From Hemerocallis citrina (lineage: Eukaryota > Streptophyta > Magnoliopsida > Asparagales > Asphodelaceae), in contig CM030366.1 in the NCBI GenBank assembly GCA_017893485.1, positions 179,825,981 to 179,889,980 on the forward strand: a DNA stretch of 64,000 nucleotides, given 5' to 3'. Shown here piece after piece: positions 1-11,510 of this stretch (position 1 is its first letter; every line of letters begins with the position of its first letter). A program made the position numbers and the translations under genes. Under the pieces are notes generated by a model that ran no database searches, was not told the DNA's origin, and saw only the letters and a program-made list of their open reading frames with translations.

Positions 1-1528
1 CTGGAGGGAGGACCCCCTCCTTCTCTACCTCCATGAGGATAGTGGAGACATTAGTTGTGAGGGGCGTGAATTTCTCGAACCTGGGGGGAGGGCGACGTTG
101 GCCGCCCATGTCTTTCTGAGCTTTTTTCGACCCTTCCTCCCCCGTCGCCTTCCTTTTCGATCCTGCGGAGGGCCCTCCAAAGCTGGGAAGGGCTTCGGCC
201 TCTTCAGCTCGGATGTACTTCTCGCACCTCAGGAGGAGGTCGGCGAAGTCATGCGGAGGCTTCTTGGCGAGGGATGACCGAAGGTTGGCGTTATGGACGT
301 TCGACTGGAACGCCACGGTAGCCACGGACTGGTCCAAGGAAGCTATGGACCGGACTTCTGCGGTAAACCTTTTCACATAGTCCCGCAGCTTTTCTTCTTT
401 CTCTTGCCGCAGGTTCAGTAAGGAAAGACTCGTCTTCTCGGCTCGCCGGCTACTCACGAAGTGAGTGATGAACAGCGTCTCGAACTGTTCGAACGAGAAG
501 ATGGATGAGGGGGCGAGTCTAGAATACCATTCCCGAGCCGATCCCCTGAGGGTGGCGGGGAAGGTCCTGCATAGCACTGCGTCGGAAGCTTGGTGAATAA
601 GCATCAGTGTCTTGAAGCTCTCGACGTGGTCGACCGGGTCGGATTCCCCTGAGTATGTTTCAAACTGCGGCGGTTTGAAACTCCTCGGAATATGGGCCTC
701 CATGATCGACCGTGAGAAAGGGGGTCGGCTCGGACGGAAGGTTCCGGCTCGGGACTCTTCTTCCCTGTCCATACGGCCGATGCGCCTCTCCACCTCATGA
801 ATACGGCGGATGAGGGCGTCGTCCCTCCGCTGGTAGTCGTACGAGCCCCCGGACTCCTCTTCGTAGGAAGCGGAGTGTGGACTGTGGCGCCGGTAGTCCT
901 GGGAGTGCCGAGGACTCCGGGGACTGGGATCCCTGGGCGGCGTTGGGACTCTCTGATCATTCTGGCCGTTCTGTCGGAGATTGAGGGCCTGCAGAACGGT
1001 CTCTTGGAACTGGAGGAACTCGGCTCGGCTGATGGGCATATCTCGGTCCCTCGGATGACGCCGATCCCTGGGGGACCGGGACCTCCTCCTTCGGCGCTCA
1101 GGGGACGGCGCTCGGCCTCTGCGCTCCGGGGACCTTCGGCCATCCCGACGACGTGGCGACCGTTCACCCTGACGCTGGCGGGAGGCTCCCTCTCGGGCCC
1201 GCCTCTCGTCAAGATGAGTACGGAGGTCGTCGTCCTTATGGCGGTTTTGGAGTGTGATACGGAGGTCGGGGTGATGGGAAGCCATCGAGTCCGAGGACCC
1301 ATTGTGGGCCGAGACGTGGCACGGATTGGCAGGCTGCTTTTCGGGCCGAGCATTAGGACCGGACGGACCGTTGTTGGGCTGCTGCTGAGGATGAGGAGGA
1401 GGCGGGACCTGCTGGGTCGGCGGAGGGAGGTTGGACTGAAGGATAGGGTTGACCGGAGCTTCATTCGCTGGGTCGGTGGGGTTCCCCCCACGGTTCGACC
1501 CCCTGGATCTGTTCTTCTTCGGCGGCAT
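1..1528 (-). CDS. Gag of Tat-lineage gypsy element (C-terminus outside window)
   Basis: Structural capsid-like protein of an LTR retrotransposon. The frame is open without a stop from the ATG at 1528 to position 1, about 509 codons. The start reads MPPKKNRSRGSN and matches the MPPRK start of the second Gag in this window, which decides the start codon. A proline- and arginine/serine-rich N-terminal third (RRRSRSPRD and similar) is followed by the retrotransposon Gag core with REWYSRLAPSSIFSFEQF and FVSSRRAEKTSLSLLNLRQ. The zinc knuckle and protease would lie beyond the left edge. Longer frames called on the plus strand here are antisense shadows. Homology to the Gag at 34376-36619 is clear throughout. 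No stop or frameshift is seen in the visible part, so this copy may be coding-competent. Confidence 0.88.
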   Translation of the reverse strand, partial: MPPKKNRSRGSNRGGNPTDPANEAPVNPILQSNLPPPTQQVPPPPHPQQQPNNGPSGPNARPEKQPANPCHVSAHNGSSDSMASHHPDLRITLQNRHKDDDLRTHLDERRAREGASRQRQGERSPRRRDGRRSPERRGRAPSPERRRRRSRSPRDRRHPRDRDMPISRAEFLQFQETVLQALNLRQNGQNDQRVPTPPRDPSPRSPRHSQDYRRHSPHSASYEEESGGSYDYQRRDDALIRRIHEVERRIGRMDREEESRAGTFRPSRPPFSRSIMEAHIPRSFKPPQFETYSGESDPVDHVESFKTLMLIHQASDAVLCRTFPATLRGSAREWYSRLAPSSIFSFEQFETLFITHFVSSRRAEKTSLSLLNLRQEKEEKLRDYVKRFTAEVRSIASLDQSVATVAFQSNVHNANLRSSLAKKPPHDFADLLLRCEKYIRAEEAEALPSFGGPSAGSKRKATGEEGSKKAQKDMGGQRRPPPRFEKFTPLTTNVSTILMEVEKEGVLPP

Positions 1529-1576
1529 TGCTGCGGAGGACGGCGGAAGAGGAGCTGAGACTGTTCGTGTGGCTTT

Positions 1577-1592
1577 CCCACAGACGGCGCCA
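1577..1592 (-). promoter_or_regulatory. Primer-binding site
   Basis: Minus strand reads TGGCGCCGTCTGTGGG, three bases after the LTR end. TGGCGCC start is usual for Tat/Athila-type elements primed by tRNA-Asp or a similar tRNA; the exact tRNA is not proved here. The same 16 bases occur in the second element. Confidence 0.75.
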
Positions 1593-1595
1593 ATC

Positions 1596-2182
1596 TGTTG
1601 CCGCTGATTTCGGTGTGGGGGCAAACAGATAGAATTTGTGGATCCGAGGAAAACCTGAACAGCTTACTCAGCCTGCTTGCTCCCGCCGCTACCTGCAAGG
1701 AAGTGCGAAACACCGGGGTTGATTCCGGCGACGCACCCTCCGACGCTCTTGTCAGTAATCAGCAAAAGATTAAGAAAGAGCTTAAGTGGTGAAAGAATGA
1801 TTAACCTGGTCTCGGTGGTAGAGGGGTTGTATTTATAGTCGCCTTTGGAACGATTTGGGGCCTAATTTCCTGCCTAACAAATAGGAGAAAAATCCTCCAA
1901 TTCTGTTTTGGGAAGTTAGGCCTTGATTCCCTGGTGAGAGCTAATCAGGTTTATTGATTTGACCAAATCAGTGGCCTGATTCTCTTCTTGGTGGATTGGG
2001 CTTGTATCGGGTCGGGACCCGTACCCAATTGAAGTGGATCTATTCGCGGGTGGTTGGTTCTGTGAGAAGGAGGCCCAATACCCGTTTTGGATCCATCTGT
2101 ATGTGAAATTACCTTTTTACCCCCGTGCTTCAGGATTCGTGATCGATCTGGACGGTCCCGATTTAACCCCAATTTTAGCCAT

Positions 2183-2186
<4 letters not shown>
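1596..2186 (-). repeat. 5' LTR of gypsy element 1 (591 bp)
   Basis: Minus strand runs TGATATGGC...GGCAACA, giving TG...CA ends. A TATA box (TATAAATA) lies at 1830-1837 on the minus strand, with the conserved 'GCGTCGGAGGGT' and 'CACACCGAAA' blocks downstream. These blocks recur in the LTRs at 11511, 23736, 36692 and 52570. Confidence 0.9.

Positions 2187-2235
<49 letters not shown>
2187..2235. repeat. (TA)n microsatellite at the element border
   Basis: About 24 TA units start immediately after the LTR end, so the gypsy element inserted inside or at the edge of a TA tract. Confidence 0.95.
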
Positions 2236-2238
<3 letters not shown>

Positions 2239-2814
2239 AAATTATTTTAATTAAAAATTATAATTTTCGTGCATGGATAAAAATAGATACACACACATAC
2301 TTCATGAAATTTATTTTGAAATACAATACAACTAACACGTGCATTGCAAATACGTGCGTCGCACGTAAAATATCAAAATATGAAATCGACTTTATCAACG
2401 AAAAACTATTTAAATATAATCGAAATACAATATAAGAAAAATATATTTAAAGTACACATTCAATAATGCAGTCAATACGTATATTGAAAATACGTGCACC
2501 GCACGTATAAAATATTTAAATAAAATAGCAGAAAAATGAATTTCCGTTTATAAAACAAATTCGAATACATTAAATAAATAATTGAAACATATAGAAAATA
2601 TCACACGTAGCGGTGGAAATACGTAATCGATACGTGCATCAAAAACATGTAAAAGCACGTAAAAACACAAAGATCAAAAATTTATATTTGAGTTGACTCA
2701 AATAGAATTTTAAGAATACGAGAAATGCATAAATAGTTGGAACCCAAAATATGTAGTGAACACGTTACGGATATTACTCGTAACGGTACAAAATACACGT
2801 GCGTAATACACGAG
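2236..2814. other. AT-rich DNA with degenerate Helitron-like hairpins
   Basis: No coding signal. Several 'ACGTGC...GCACGT' hairpins occur (near 2337-2372 and 2490-2512), resembling the 3' hairpin of the mini-Helitrons at 53.2-54.3 kb, but without clean CTAG ends. Probably remnants of those elements. Confidence 0.4.
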
Positions 2815-2869
2815 GTGCAAAATTATCCAGCTCGGACGTGTTACAACACCACAGTGGAGGGCTCAGTCC

Positions 2870-5800
2870 TCCCCTTGATGCGATGGAACTCCTACAAGAC
2901 AGGGGAAAAGCCACTCTGAACCCGTAGATGAACGAGCAAAAATCCCCTTCTCCTAAGAGGATCAAGCTAAGTGTTTTCGAGTAAGAAAGGGACTCCTCCA
3001 TCAAGTCAAGGAGAAACTCGTCACTTGCATTAGGGAGAACCGAGATCTTTTTGCTTGGACTGTCTTAGACATGCCAGGCATATCTGAAGATCAAATCATG
3101 CATTTAAGTGTGAATTCGGAAGTCAAGCCCATCCAACAGAAGCATCGTAAGTTCACCCTCAACAGGTAGCAAGCAGTTAGGGATGAAGTCGAGAAGCTCA
3201 TAGCCGCCCGCTTCATTCAAGAAGTTAGCTATCCCGAGTGGTTATCTGATTTGGTAATGGTCAAGAAAGCAAAAGAAAAATGGAGAATCTGCATAGACTT
3301 CACCAACTTCAACAAAGAATGTCCGAAGGACTCCTTTCCTCTACCAAGCTCAGGCCATGAGCTCTCAAGCTTCATGGACGCCTTCTCAGGATACAACTAG
3401 ATTCAAATATTTCTACCAGACACCCCGAAGAACACTTTCTTCATCGACAAAGAACTTTACTGCTATCGACTCATGCCATTTGGGCTAAAGAACGCCGGAA
3501 CCACATATCAGTGCTTGGTGAACCAAGTCTTCAAGGAGCAAATCGGCTGAAACATGGAGGTATATGTGGATGATGTGCTCATCAAGAGACTAAAAAAATA
3601 AAACCATATGGCTGACCTCCAAGAAGCCTTTGACGTACTGCAGAGACAACATGAGACTGAATCCATCGAAATGTGCCTTCAGGGTCTCATCGGGGAAGTT
3701 CTTAGGGTCCATGGTAAGCCAAACAGGAATTGTAGCCAACCCTAAGAAGATTAGAGCCATACTTGATATGTCTCCTTCATCTACCTTCAAAGAAGTCTAG
3801 AAACTCACAGGACTCCTCGCCACCATAGGGTGCTTCTTATCCAAGTCTGGGGAGAAGTGCCTCCTTTCCTTCAAAGCTTCTGAGGAGCGAATAATTTTGA
3901 GTGGGGAGAAGAACAACAGGTAACATTCGAAAGTCTCAAAGCACACCTTGTTAATCATCCACTCCATAGCAAGTCCAAGCCAGGAGATGCCCTCTACTTC
4001 TACTTGGTTACTTCAGATCAGACCCTCAGGGCCGTCTTAGTAAGGGAAGAAGACAGGGCACATAAGCTAATCTACTATGTTAGCATGGTACTCCACGATG
4101 CCAAACTTTGATACTCAAAGACGGAGAAGATGGCCTACGCACTAGTTACATTCGCCCGAAAGCTCTAACCCTACTTTTAATCGCACTATATCTAGGTCCT
4201 TACTGATAAGCCACTCAAACAAGTCCTCCACAAGCTAGAAAGCTCTGGGAGACTTATAAAGTGGTCCATCGAATTAAGTCAACATAATATTACTTATCGA
4301 CCAAGAATGGCAACTATGGCCCATGACTTGGCCGAATTCATTATCGAAAGCACCATTCTAGGTCCCCCCGGGGAAGGAGACAACCCTGAAGTATTTCTAT
4401 AGATGAGTCGTCTTGTCTCAAAGGGAGTGTAGCCGGAATCATCTTACTCGGTCCTGATGAGTTTATTCTTCAATACTTGCTGGGCCTCAACTTCCCAACT
4501 TCCCATAATAAGGCCGGGTATGAAGGCCTTGTTGTCGGGCTCCTCCTAGCAAGGAAAGAAAGGGCACGAAGAGTTGGAGTATTCATCGACTCCCAACTGG
4601 TAGTGAACCAAATTTGGGTGAATATGAAGCCAGAGATGACCGCATGATCAAGTACTTGGCCCATGTGAAGAAACTTATGTCCACTTTCAGAGAAGTAGAA
4701 TTCACTCGCATCCCACGCAAGGAAAACAGGCAAGCAGATTCCCTCTCCAAGATAGCATCCTCATCTTTCGATGGATTCGACCATCCTGTGCTCATCAAGG
4801 TTCTACTCAAGCCAAACATCAAAGAGAGACATTGGAGCTCATGTCCATCATCCCTCAAACACCTGGAGATTGCTGGATGAAACCCTTGATCGACTTCCTC
4901 GACAAGGGAGTCCTCCCTCTAGACCCTAAAGAAGCAAGGAAGAGCTTACCTATGATGCCTCTCCATCGAAGAATTCAATCATGCCCTCAAAGAGGTACAT
5001 GAAGGGATAGGAGGCAATCATCGAGGCACGAGGTATCTCGCACGAAAGATTCTCAATTATGAATACTATTGGCCCACTATTCTCAATGATGCTCAAGCAT
5101 ACGTCCGCCGATGCATCCTCTGCCAAAAGTATTCCTCCATCAAGTGGTTCCCCCAAGCCAACCTCAACTCTATGTCAAGCCCCATCCCTTTCGCAATGTG
5201 GGAAATGCACTTGCTCGGACTATTTCCTCTCGTCACTGGAAAACAGATCTTCCTAGTAGTAGCCATCGACTACTTCACAAAGTGGGTCGAAAGGGAAAGA
5301 CTAGTAAAAATCACATAGCATAAGGTCAAAAAATTCTTCTGGAATAACATAGTATGCCGGGACTGAATTTCCCACACACTAGTTACCGACAATGGAATTC
5401 AATTTGCTGGCAAGAGTTTCCACAAGTTTTGCACCTATGGGGGTTGAACAATACTTCTCCTGTATCTCGTACCCCCAGACCAATGGCAAAGCCGAGAATG
5501 CCAATCGAAAAGTCTTTGATGGCCATAAGAAGAGACTTGGTGAAGCACCGAAGGGGCTATGAGTCAAAGAACTCCCAAGCGAGCTCTGGTCCTACAGAAC
5601 TACAAAGAGAATCTGAATGGGAGAATTCCCATTCAACCTCACATTCGGCACGAAAGCACTCATCCCTCTGGAATTGGGATTACCTTCCCCTCACCTTCTC
5701 TCCTTCAAGGAAGAGCAGAACTCAAATGACCTCCGGGCCAACCTAGATTTCGTTGAAGAAATCCGAGAGAATTCTGCCATGCGAAGACACATCTACTACT

Positions 5801-6055
5801 AGAGGATAGAGAAATTTTACAACAAGAAGGTATGCCTGACTAACCTCAAAGAGGGAGACCTTGTCATTCGAAAACTCGAGATATCCAACCAATGCAAGAA
5901 GAGAATGCTCGCCCCTAACTGGGAGAGACCATAGAAGGTATCACAAGTGGTCCGCTCAGGAGCTTACCGAGTTGAAGACTTGGGGGGAAGAAGATACCAA
6001 GGACTTGAAATGCCGACCACCTGATGAAGTACAACAAAGGCGCTTAATGCCCTAA
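2870..6055 (+). pseudogene. Gypsy pol remnant (RT, two RNase H domains, integrase)
   Basis: Read across several frames the plus strand gives recognisable Tat pol: reverse transcriptase blocks RWRICIDF-like, [20 protein letters not shown] and YVDDVLIK (about 3280-3590), RNase H (about 3960-4330), the second RNase H typical of Tat (about 4600-4800, [14 protein letters not shown]), integrase zinc region and catalytic core (about 4960-5560), and a C-terminal part ending near 6055. In-frame stops occur inside RT (for example after FTLNR and after SGYN) and the frame shifts repeatedly, so it cannot make an enzyme. It aligns along its length with the intact pol at 30878-34321. The conserved PFGLKN glycine is kept here but changed in the young copy. 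Confidence 0.85.
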
Positions 6056-6239
6056 CTTAGTAGTTAGCTTCAAACATGTAATAAATACCGACACTTATAA
6101 CAGTCACATCATGTAATAAATGCTAGCAATCAAAGCAGCCACTTAGTTTTATTTTTCAAATAAAATTTAGTCTTTCTTTTGCAAAATTTTTGTATAATTC
6201 CATCGGATGTAAATAATGAGTTAGACACATGATTTTTCC

Positions 6240-7215
6240 CTGAGCAACACCATCTACTCACTAAGCACCCCTATGGACAAGTTCAGAGTCCAAACTCATG
6301 GTTCATAAAGTCCCTATAGCCACTTGGCATCGAGCTAGTGTGCGGGGCACGCCTCGCCATTCGATTATTCCAAAAACTTGTTGTCAACTTGTTCGGAATC
6401 CATACTCATGGTTCATAGAGTCACTCTTGCCACTTGCCATTGCAGGGCACGCCTGACCATTCGATCTGCTCCCAAAACAATCTCTGGACAAGTGTGAAGT
6501 CCATACTCATGGTTCATATAGTCGCTCTTGCCACTTGCCACTGAGTAAGGGCAGGGCACGCATCGCCATTCAAACTGCTCCCAAAACAACCAATGGAAAA
6601 GTGTGGAATCTATACTCATGGTTCATAGAGTCGCTCTTACCACTTGCCACTGAGCAAGGGTAAGTGCACGCCTTGCCATTCGGTTGCTCCCAAAACTCGT
6701 CAACCTGTTCGTAGTCCATACTCATGGTTCATAGAGTCACTCTTTCCACTTGCCCCCGAGCAAAGGCAAGGCATGCCTCGTCATTCGATCTGCTCCCAAA
6801 ATAACTAATAGATAAGTGCGGAGTCTATAGTCATGGTTCATAAAGTTGCTTTAGCCACTTTCCACTGAGCATGTGTGCGTAACACGCCTTGCCATTCGAT
6901 TGCTCCTAAAACTCGTCATCAATATGTTCGGAGTCCATACTCATGGTTCATTGAGTTGCTCTTGCCACTTGCCACCAAGCAAGGGCATGGCACGCCTCGT
7001 CATTTAATCTGCTCCTAAAAAAACTCCTGGACAAGTGTGGAGTTCATACTCATGGTTTATAGAGTCGCTCTTGCCATTTGCCACCAAGCAAAGGCAAGTG
7101 CATGCCTTGCCATTCGATTCCTCCCAAAACTCTTCATCAACTTGTTCGTAGTCCCTACTAGTGGTTCATAGAGTTGCTCTAGCCATTTGCCACCGAGAAA
7201 GGGCGGAATACAACT
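6240..7215. repeat. Tandem array, about nine units of about 108 bp
   Basis: The block 'CATACTCATGGTTCATA' recurs roughly every 103-113 bases (near 6290, 6400, 6507, 6614, 6717 and on to 7154), each followed by CGCTCTTGCCACTTGCCA and GCCTCGCCATTCGAT. The reverse complement of a unit shares 'GGACT', 'GGGAGCA' and 'CGAATGGCGAG' blocks with the 105-bp monomers at 29.85-30.75 kb, which sit at the same place (just after pol) in the young element. Confidence 0.9.
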
Positions 7216-7733
7216 CGCCACCCGATTCGCTCTTGAAATGCTTTAAAAAAAAGCCCGGAGTTCACACCTCTGGCACGAAGTTGCTTTAGAAATACACAAA
7301 CAACCGAGTTAGAGAGCTTAACTCGGCATTCAGAGCAAGCTATCACGACTCGCTAGCTACCCCGACAAACGAGAAACGGGATAACGCCCCTCTCGAAGGA
7401 CACTCCCATGACTTGCTGCAACAAGGGTACAAGAGATCCAACCCTCTACTAGAGTTGCTACAACTCTAATACAAAGAGCTATTACTCAAAGAGAACATGA
7501 GACAATGCTTGAACACTTAGAAGATTTTCATTTCAAATCAAAATTTCGTAACAAGTTCAAAAGAAAAAAAAAATCAATAAGATTACAAGTCTGCCTTAGA
7601 GTCATCTTTACTCCCTCGTAGTAAGGGGATATTCCTGTTAAGGGATATGCATAGATTACGGCCCCTGGGGTACCAAAGCACCGCCTTGGTCTCTCAATCG
7701 ATCTGAAAGGAAGACTAAATCGGCAGACTGGGT

Positions 7734-10697
7734 TCAAACTGCATGACCATCAACATGCACCGCCCTTCCAATCAAGGCAACACTTGTCAAGCCGGCCACC
7801 TCGCTTTGGACATCTTCTGGATTCCTCGAAATCTCGTGCGGACGAAAAGCCAACTCATGAAATGACCTCTCCTGGTTTATCTCATCATGAGAGTAAGAAG
7901 TGCTCCTGGTCCTGATCCCCACAAGAAATTATTTCAACCGATAGGTCTCCACTTCCTGCTCGACAAGACATTCCCTAAGATGGGCATCCTTCACCCTGAT
8001 CTTCCAACGAACCATGCGAGTGCACGTCGAACCACCCCGACGAGTCTCTCCCGAGAATTTGGGGATAGCCTCTATCAGATGAGCGGCCTCTATCAGATGA
8101 GAAACCTCTAAGATCTTCTCAAGCACTACGCTTTTCAGCTCACCCTCTTCGGTGATAGCTGCAAGTAGAGAATGACGAAGAAATTTTATTCCGAGTCCCT
8201 CCCAACAATCATTTCAGCCAGGGGAGTCCTGCCATCGCGCGAGCGCCCCTCCACATCAAGTGGAGGCATCTCCCGTGGACATTCATCATGGCGAGTCGCT
8301 TCGATATTCCTCATAGTCAACACTCGCCTCAAGTGGCAAAGCTCCACTTCTGCCTTGATTAGCTTCACCAGTAAGCGAGTAAGCCCTAACTCCACCACGC
8401 GTAGCCTAGTACGGAGACATCTATTCTCGTCATCACAAGGGTCACTCTCAAAATAAAAAAAAACCTGTTGATAGGAAAGAGTCAGGAATCACTACAACGT
8501 GGCAACAAAGACAACAAAATACGCAAAACTCAAGTGCTGAAAGCCAACAAAAGTTATAAAGTAATGAACGATTATTCATTGCAATAAAGAAGATATATCA
8601 AGCGGTGGCCAGTCCCCTATTATGCACCGATACAAAAATAAAACAAAAAATAGGGAATGAGAAGGAGGAGTTGACGGAGCCACGAGAGAGGGAGTCACAT
8701 CTTTAGCCCCCCCCCCCCATAACTCCTGAACTCTCCATCACCACCGTGACTACTTCGTCGTCCTCCAGCTCGGTGGTAGCACCCCTGTACAACTGATACC
8801 TGTGCTGTCAAAGTCGGGAACTCGCTTACTGACAACCTGGAGACATCTAGCACACACCTTCTCCATGTTGGAAACAAGATATCCCTCTGCCTTGGACTTC
8901 GCGTGCCACCGTGGCCTCTCTCCCCTTCACAACATCCGCTCTCTCCCTTGCCGCCTGCTCCTTCTCCCTAGCAAGAGCCTTCTCCAACTGTGCAACTCGA
9001 TCTGCCTGATACTCTTCCCGAAGCACCGCCACATCCAGCTCCTTAATGGCCTTAGCCTGCTCCGCCTTCGCCTTGTCGACCACCGCCTTCCACTATTTCT
9101 ACTCGTCCGCCACATGTTTCAACAAGTTTTCAAAGTGACAAGTGATCTACAAGGAAAAAAAACGAGTTCAAAATTACAAAGAGAAAAGAATCACTACACT
9201 ATGAAAGCAAAATGTAGGAAGGAGGCTAGAAACGAAGCGGGACGTACAAACATGGCAGCTCGAGAGAGATCTCCAAGGCAGAATCACAAACACATCTCGC
9301 ATATATCGCATTCCTGTCCTTGGTGATCACGTGATGCTGAACCGCTTGCATACAACTCGCCAAATCCCGTAAGGAGCCATCGTGCCTCTTAACTTGCTAG
9401 TCCAAAACGAAGATCTTCTTGTGCTGCTCGTCGGTAAGGATAGCCTTGACTTTCGCGTTGAGCGGAGGTGCCTCGAGTGCGAAAACCGAAGCCAAAGAGA
9501 ACCCCCCGGTGGAGGGAGTAGCCGAGGAGGCGGGAGGAGACCCTAAGGCCGCTTCCAGGGTAGTGCCCACGGACCTCTTTATGGCCTTAGTAGGCGCGAG
9601 CCTAGTGACGACCTTCTTCCTCTTCTTCTCATCGAGAACCTTACCACTCAACCCCGATCGCCTCGCCACAATTGCGTCAAAATTAATGTAACTGTCTATG
9701 CAATAGGAAATGCAAAGTTTTTAAATGACAAAAAGAGACAACTCAAACAGTCGAATAAAACAGAACACAAGAGAGCTCGTACTAGGGTCAACCAGGCTGG
9801 GACCTCCTTGAAGAAAGCCTCCATGGTCACATCTCTCCACTTCAAAGCCGGGCACTTCAGAAAAGCATCCCACATACCCTTCTCCCCGAGACTCAATCCC
9901 AGATTTGTTCTCACCCTGCTCGGGGGGACTCTCTCGCCAAAAAGTAGAAATCCCCCACAGATCATAGTTACGAATTATGAAGTACTTTTTCTTCCAAAAT
10001 ATGATCGAATCGGAATTATCGATCAACTTCATGCCTGAACGGTTGAATGTATTGAGGGAGCATTACAAACATCATCGAAACAACTTAGCTCCCTCAATAC
10101 ATTCAATCGCGGCTCAAACCTTGTTGCCTGACAGTGCAAGATGAAGCTGTTCACGTGCCTCTACATATTCGACATGAACTGAACGGGGCTTAAAGTGTAC
10201 CACCTCAGAACTTCACTAACAAATGAATGGAGTGGTAGGCGGAGTCTGACATGAAAAACATCAAACGGAAAACAATATAACTCGGGAGAGAACAGGGAAC
10301 AAGCTCTAACCTCGAGACTAGGAAGCATCATATCAAACTCCTGTGGGATCTTATTGCACGCTAGTAGGCGACCCAAATCTGGCTTAATAAGGATCGAAGA
10401 TATACTGTTCGCCTTGGAAGACTCATGATAATCAGGTTCCCAATACTAAACACTGTGCTCTATCAAATCTGCTGTGTCGGGGGAGTACTGACGAACCCCA
10501 GAGAGATCTGAAAAAGAAGAATAGTACCTCCTGAACTCACCCGGCCTCCTATCCTCCTCCTCTAATGTCTTCACAACAACTGAAGACGACCTGGCTAACC
10601 CCTTCCCCTTATATTCTCTAGTAGAAAGAGGAACAGCTGATCGCTCTTTGCCATGGCTCGTATGGGAAGTCTTATCACAAAAAGAGACTCCAGACAT
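7734..10697 (-). pseudogene. Remnant of the antisense genes of the old Tat element
   Basis: Several minus-strand pieces line up in order with the antisense genes at 26233-29542. From the right: an N-terminal piece starting MSGVSFCDK at 10697, a PF04195-like piece (10376-10161, FDMMLPSLEVRA and RLPLHSFVSEVLRWYTLSP matching YEIMLPGPGVRA and RLPLHAFAITVVSWYGVCP), a basic middle piece (9669-9397, matching the KRKR segment of exon 2), a coiled-coil piece (9083-8847) and remnants of the second coiled-coil frame (about 8456-7740). Stops and frameshifts separate them, so it is not functional. Its value is that it shows the antisense cassette was already present in an old relative. Confidence 0.7.
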
Positions 10698-10728
10698 CTT
10701 ATAAAATATTATAAAATCGTGCCACATG

Positions 10729-11010
10729 GTGCCACGTCGGATCGGGGATGCCCCTGTGCAGACTCGCCCCGAACCAAAATGGGAGAAAAAATCCGCCATG
10801 TGAGCGCCATGCCATCGCCACGTTGATTCGGGTACTGCCCTCGTGCAGACTTGCCACATACAAGAATGAGAAAAAAAGTGCCATGTGGCACCATGTCAAC
10901 GATACGTAGGCGCTACCTTGTTGCCACGAGGGATCTGGGTTTAACCACTGAGCAGGAGTGCCCCAGACAAGAACGAGCGAAAAAGTGCGTTGTCAGCAGT
11001 CCGATCTTCC
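10729..11010. repeat. Three diverged tandem units of about 90-100 bp upstream of the antisense gene
   Basis: 'GCCACGT..GAT..GGG', 'GTGCAGACT' and 'GAGAAAAAA' recur in the same order three times, the last copy more diverged. The block sits at the promoter side of the antisense gene, the position held by the 56-61-bp array in the young element. Confidence 0.6.
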
Positions 11011-11057
11011 AAATCTTCACGTCGGTCACGATGAAGGGCTCAGATTTGATCAAGTAA

Positions 11058-11490
11058 TTTTTTTTTAATTCCTTATTTTCATTGTTAAATCGTATTTAAT
11101 AATTAAAAAATTCCAAAAAATAAAAAACAAAAGATAAAATTCAAATTAATTAATTAAAAATTATAAAAATAATTATTTATTCCGAAAAATATTTTAATAT
11201 TCTGAAAAAGTAATTACAAATTTAGAATAATTAATTAATAATTCAAAAATCATTTATAAAATTGGGAAATTGAATAAAAAATATGAAGATTGATTAAAAG
11301 TTGGAAAAATTTAGAAAAATCTTGAAAAATCACAAAAAATCCAGAAAGCTCTAAAAAAGTTTCGGGTATTTTACAAACTCAGAATAACACCATTACACCC
11401 CAAGAAAGTTCAAATGTCCTCGAAAACTCTGATAAGTTTTGTAAACCGTTAAAAATGGGTGAACTACTCCTAAAAGACTGTGAAACCCAA
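11058..11490. other. AT-rich non-coding stretch inside the old element
   Basis: Low-complexity A/T sequence between the antisense promoter side and the polypurine tract. No gene or structured repeat seen. Confidence 0.5.
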
Positions 11491-11510
11491 TCTTCGGGAG
11501 TGGGGGGTTG
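11491..11510 (+). promoter_or_regulatory. Polypurine tract of the old element
   Basis: The purine-rich run GGGAGTGGGGGG directly precedes the LTR start and matches AGGAGTGGGGGGCT at the same place in the young element (minus strand, 24398-24415). Confidence 0.75.

Larger units (their letters stand above)
1..2186 (-). mobile_element. Ty3/gypsy Tat-lineage retrotransposon, 5' part, truncated by window edge
   Basis: An LTR, primer-binding site and intact gag frame lie in order on the minus strand; pol would lie to the left, outside the window. The LTR starts TGATATGGC and ends in CA like the complete element at 23736-37353, and the two gag proteins align over their length, so they are related subfamilies with LTRs of 591 and 662 bp. 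The right LTR edge abuts a (TA)n tract. The target duplication cannot be tested without the other end. Confidence 0.9.

Noticed and set aside
797..1558. 253-codon plus-strand frame
   Set aside because: Antisense shadow of gag in G/C-rich sequence; no domain.
604..1713. 369-codon minus-strand frame
   Set aside because: It is out of frame with the true Gag (ATG at 1528), which is open to the window edge and homologous to the second Gag.
2034..2435. 133-codon plus-strand frame
   Set aside because: Crosses the LTR edge and the (TA)n tract; chance opening.
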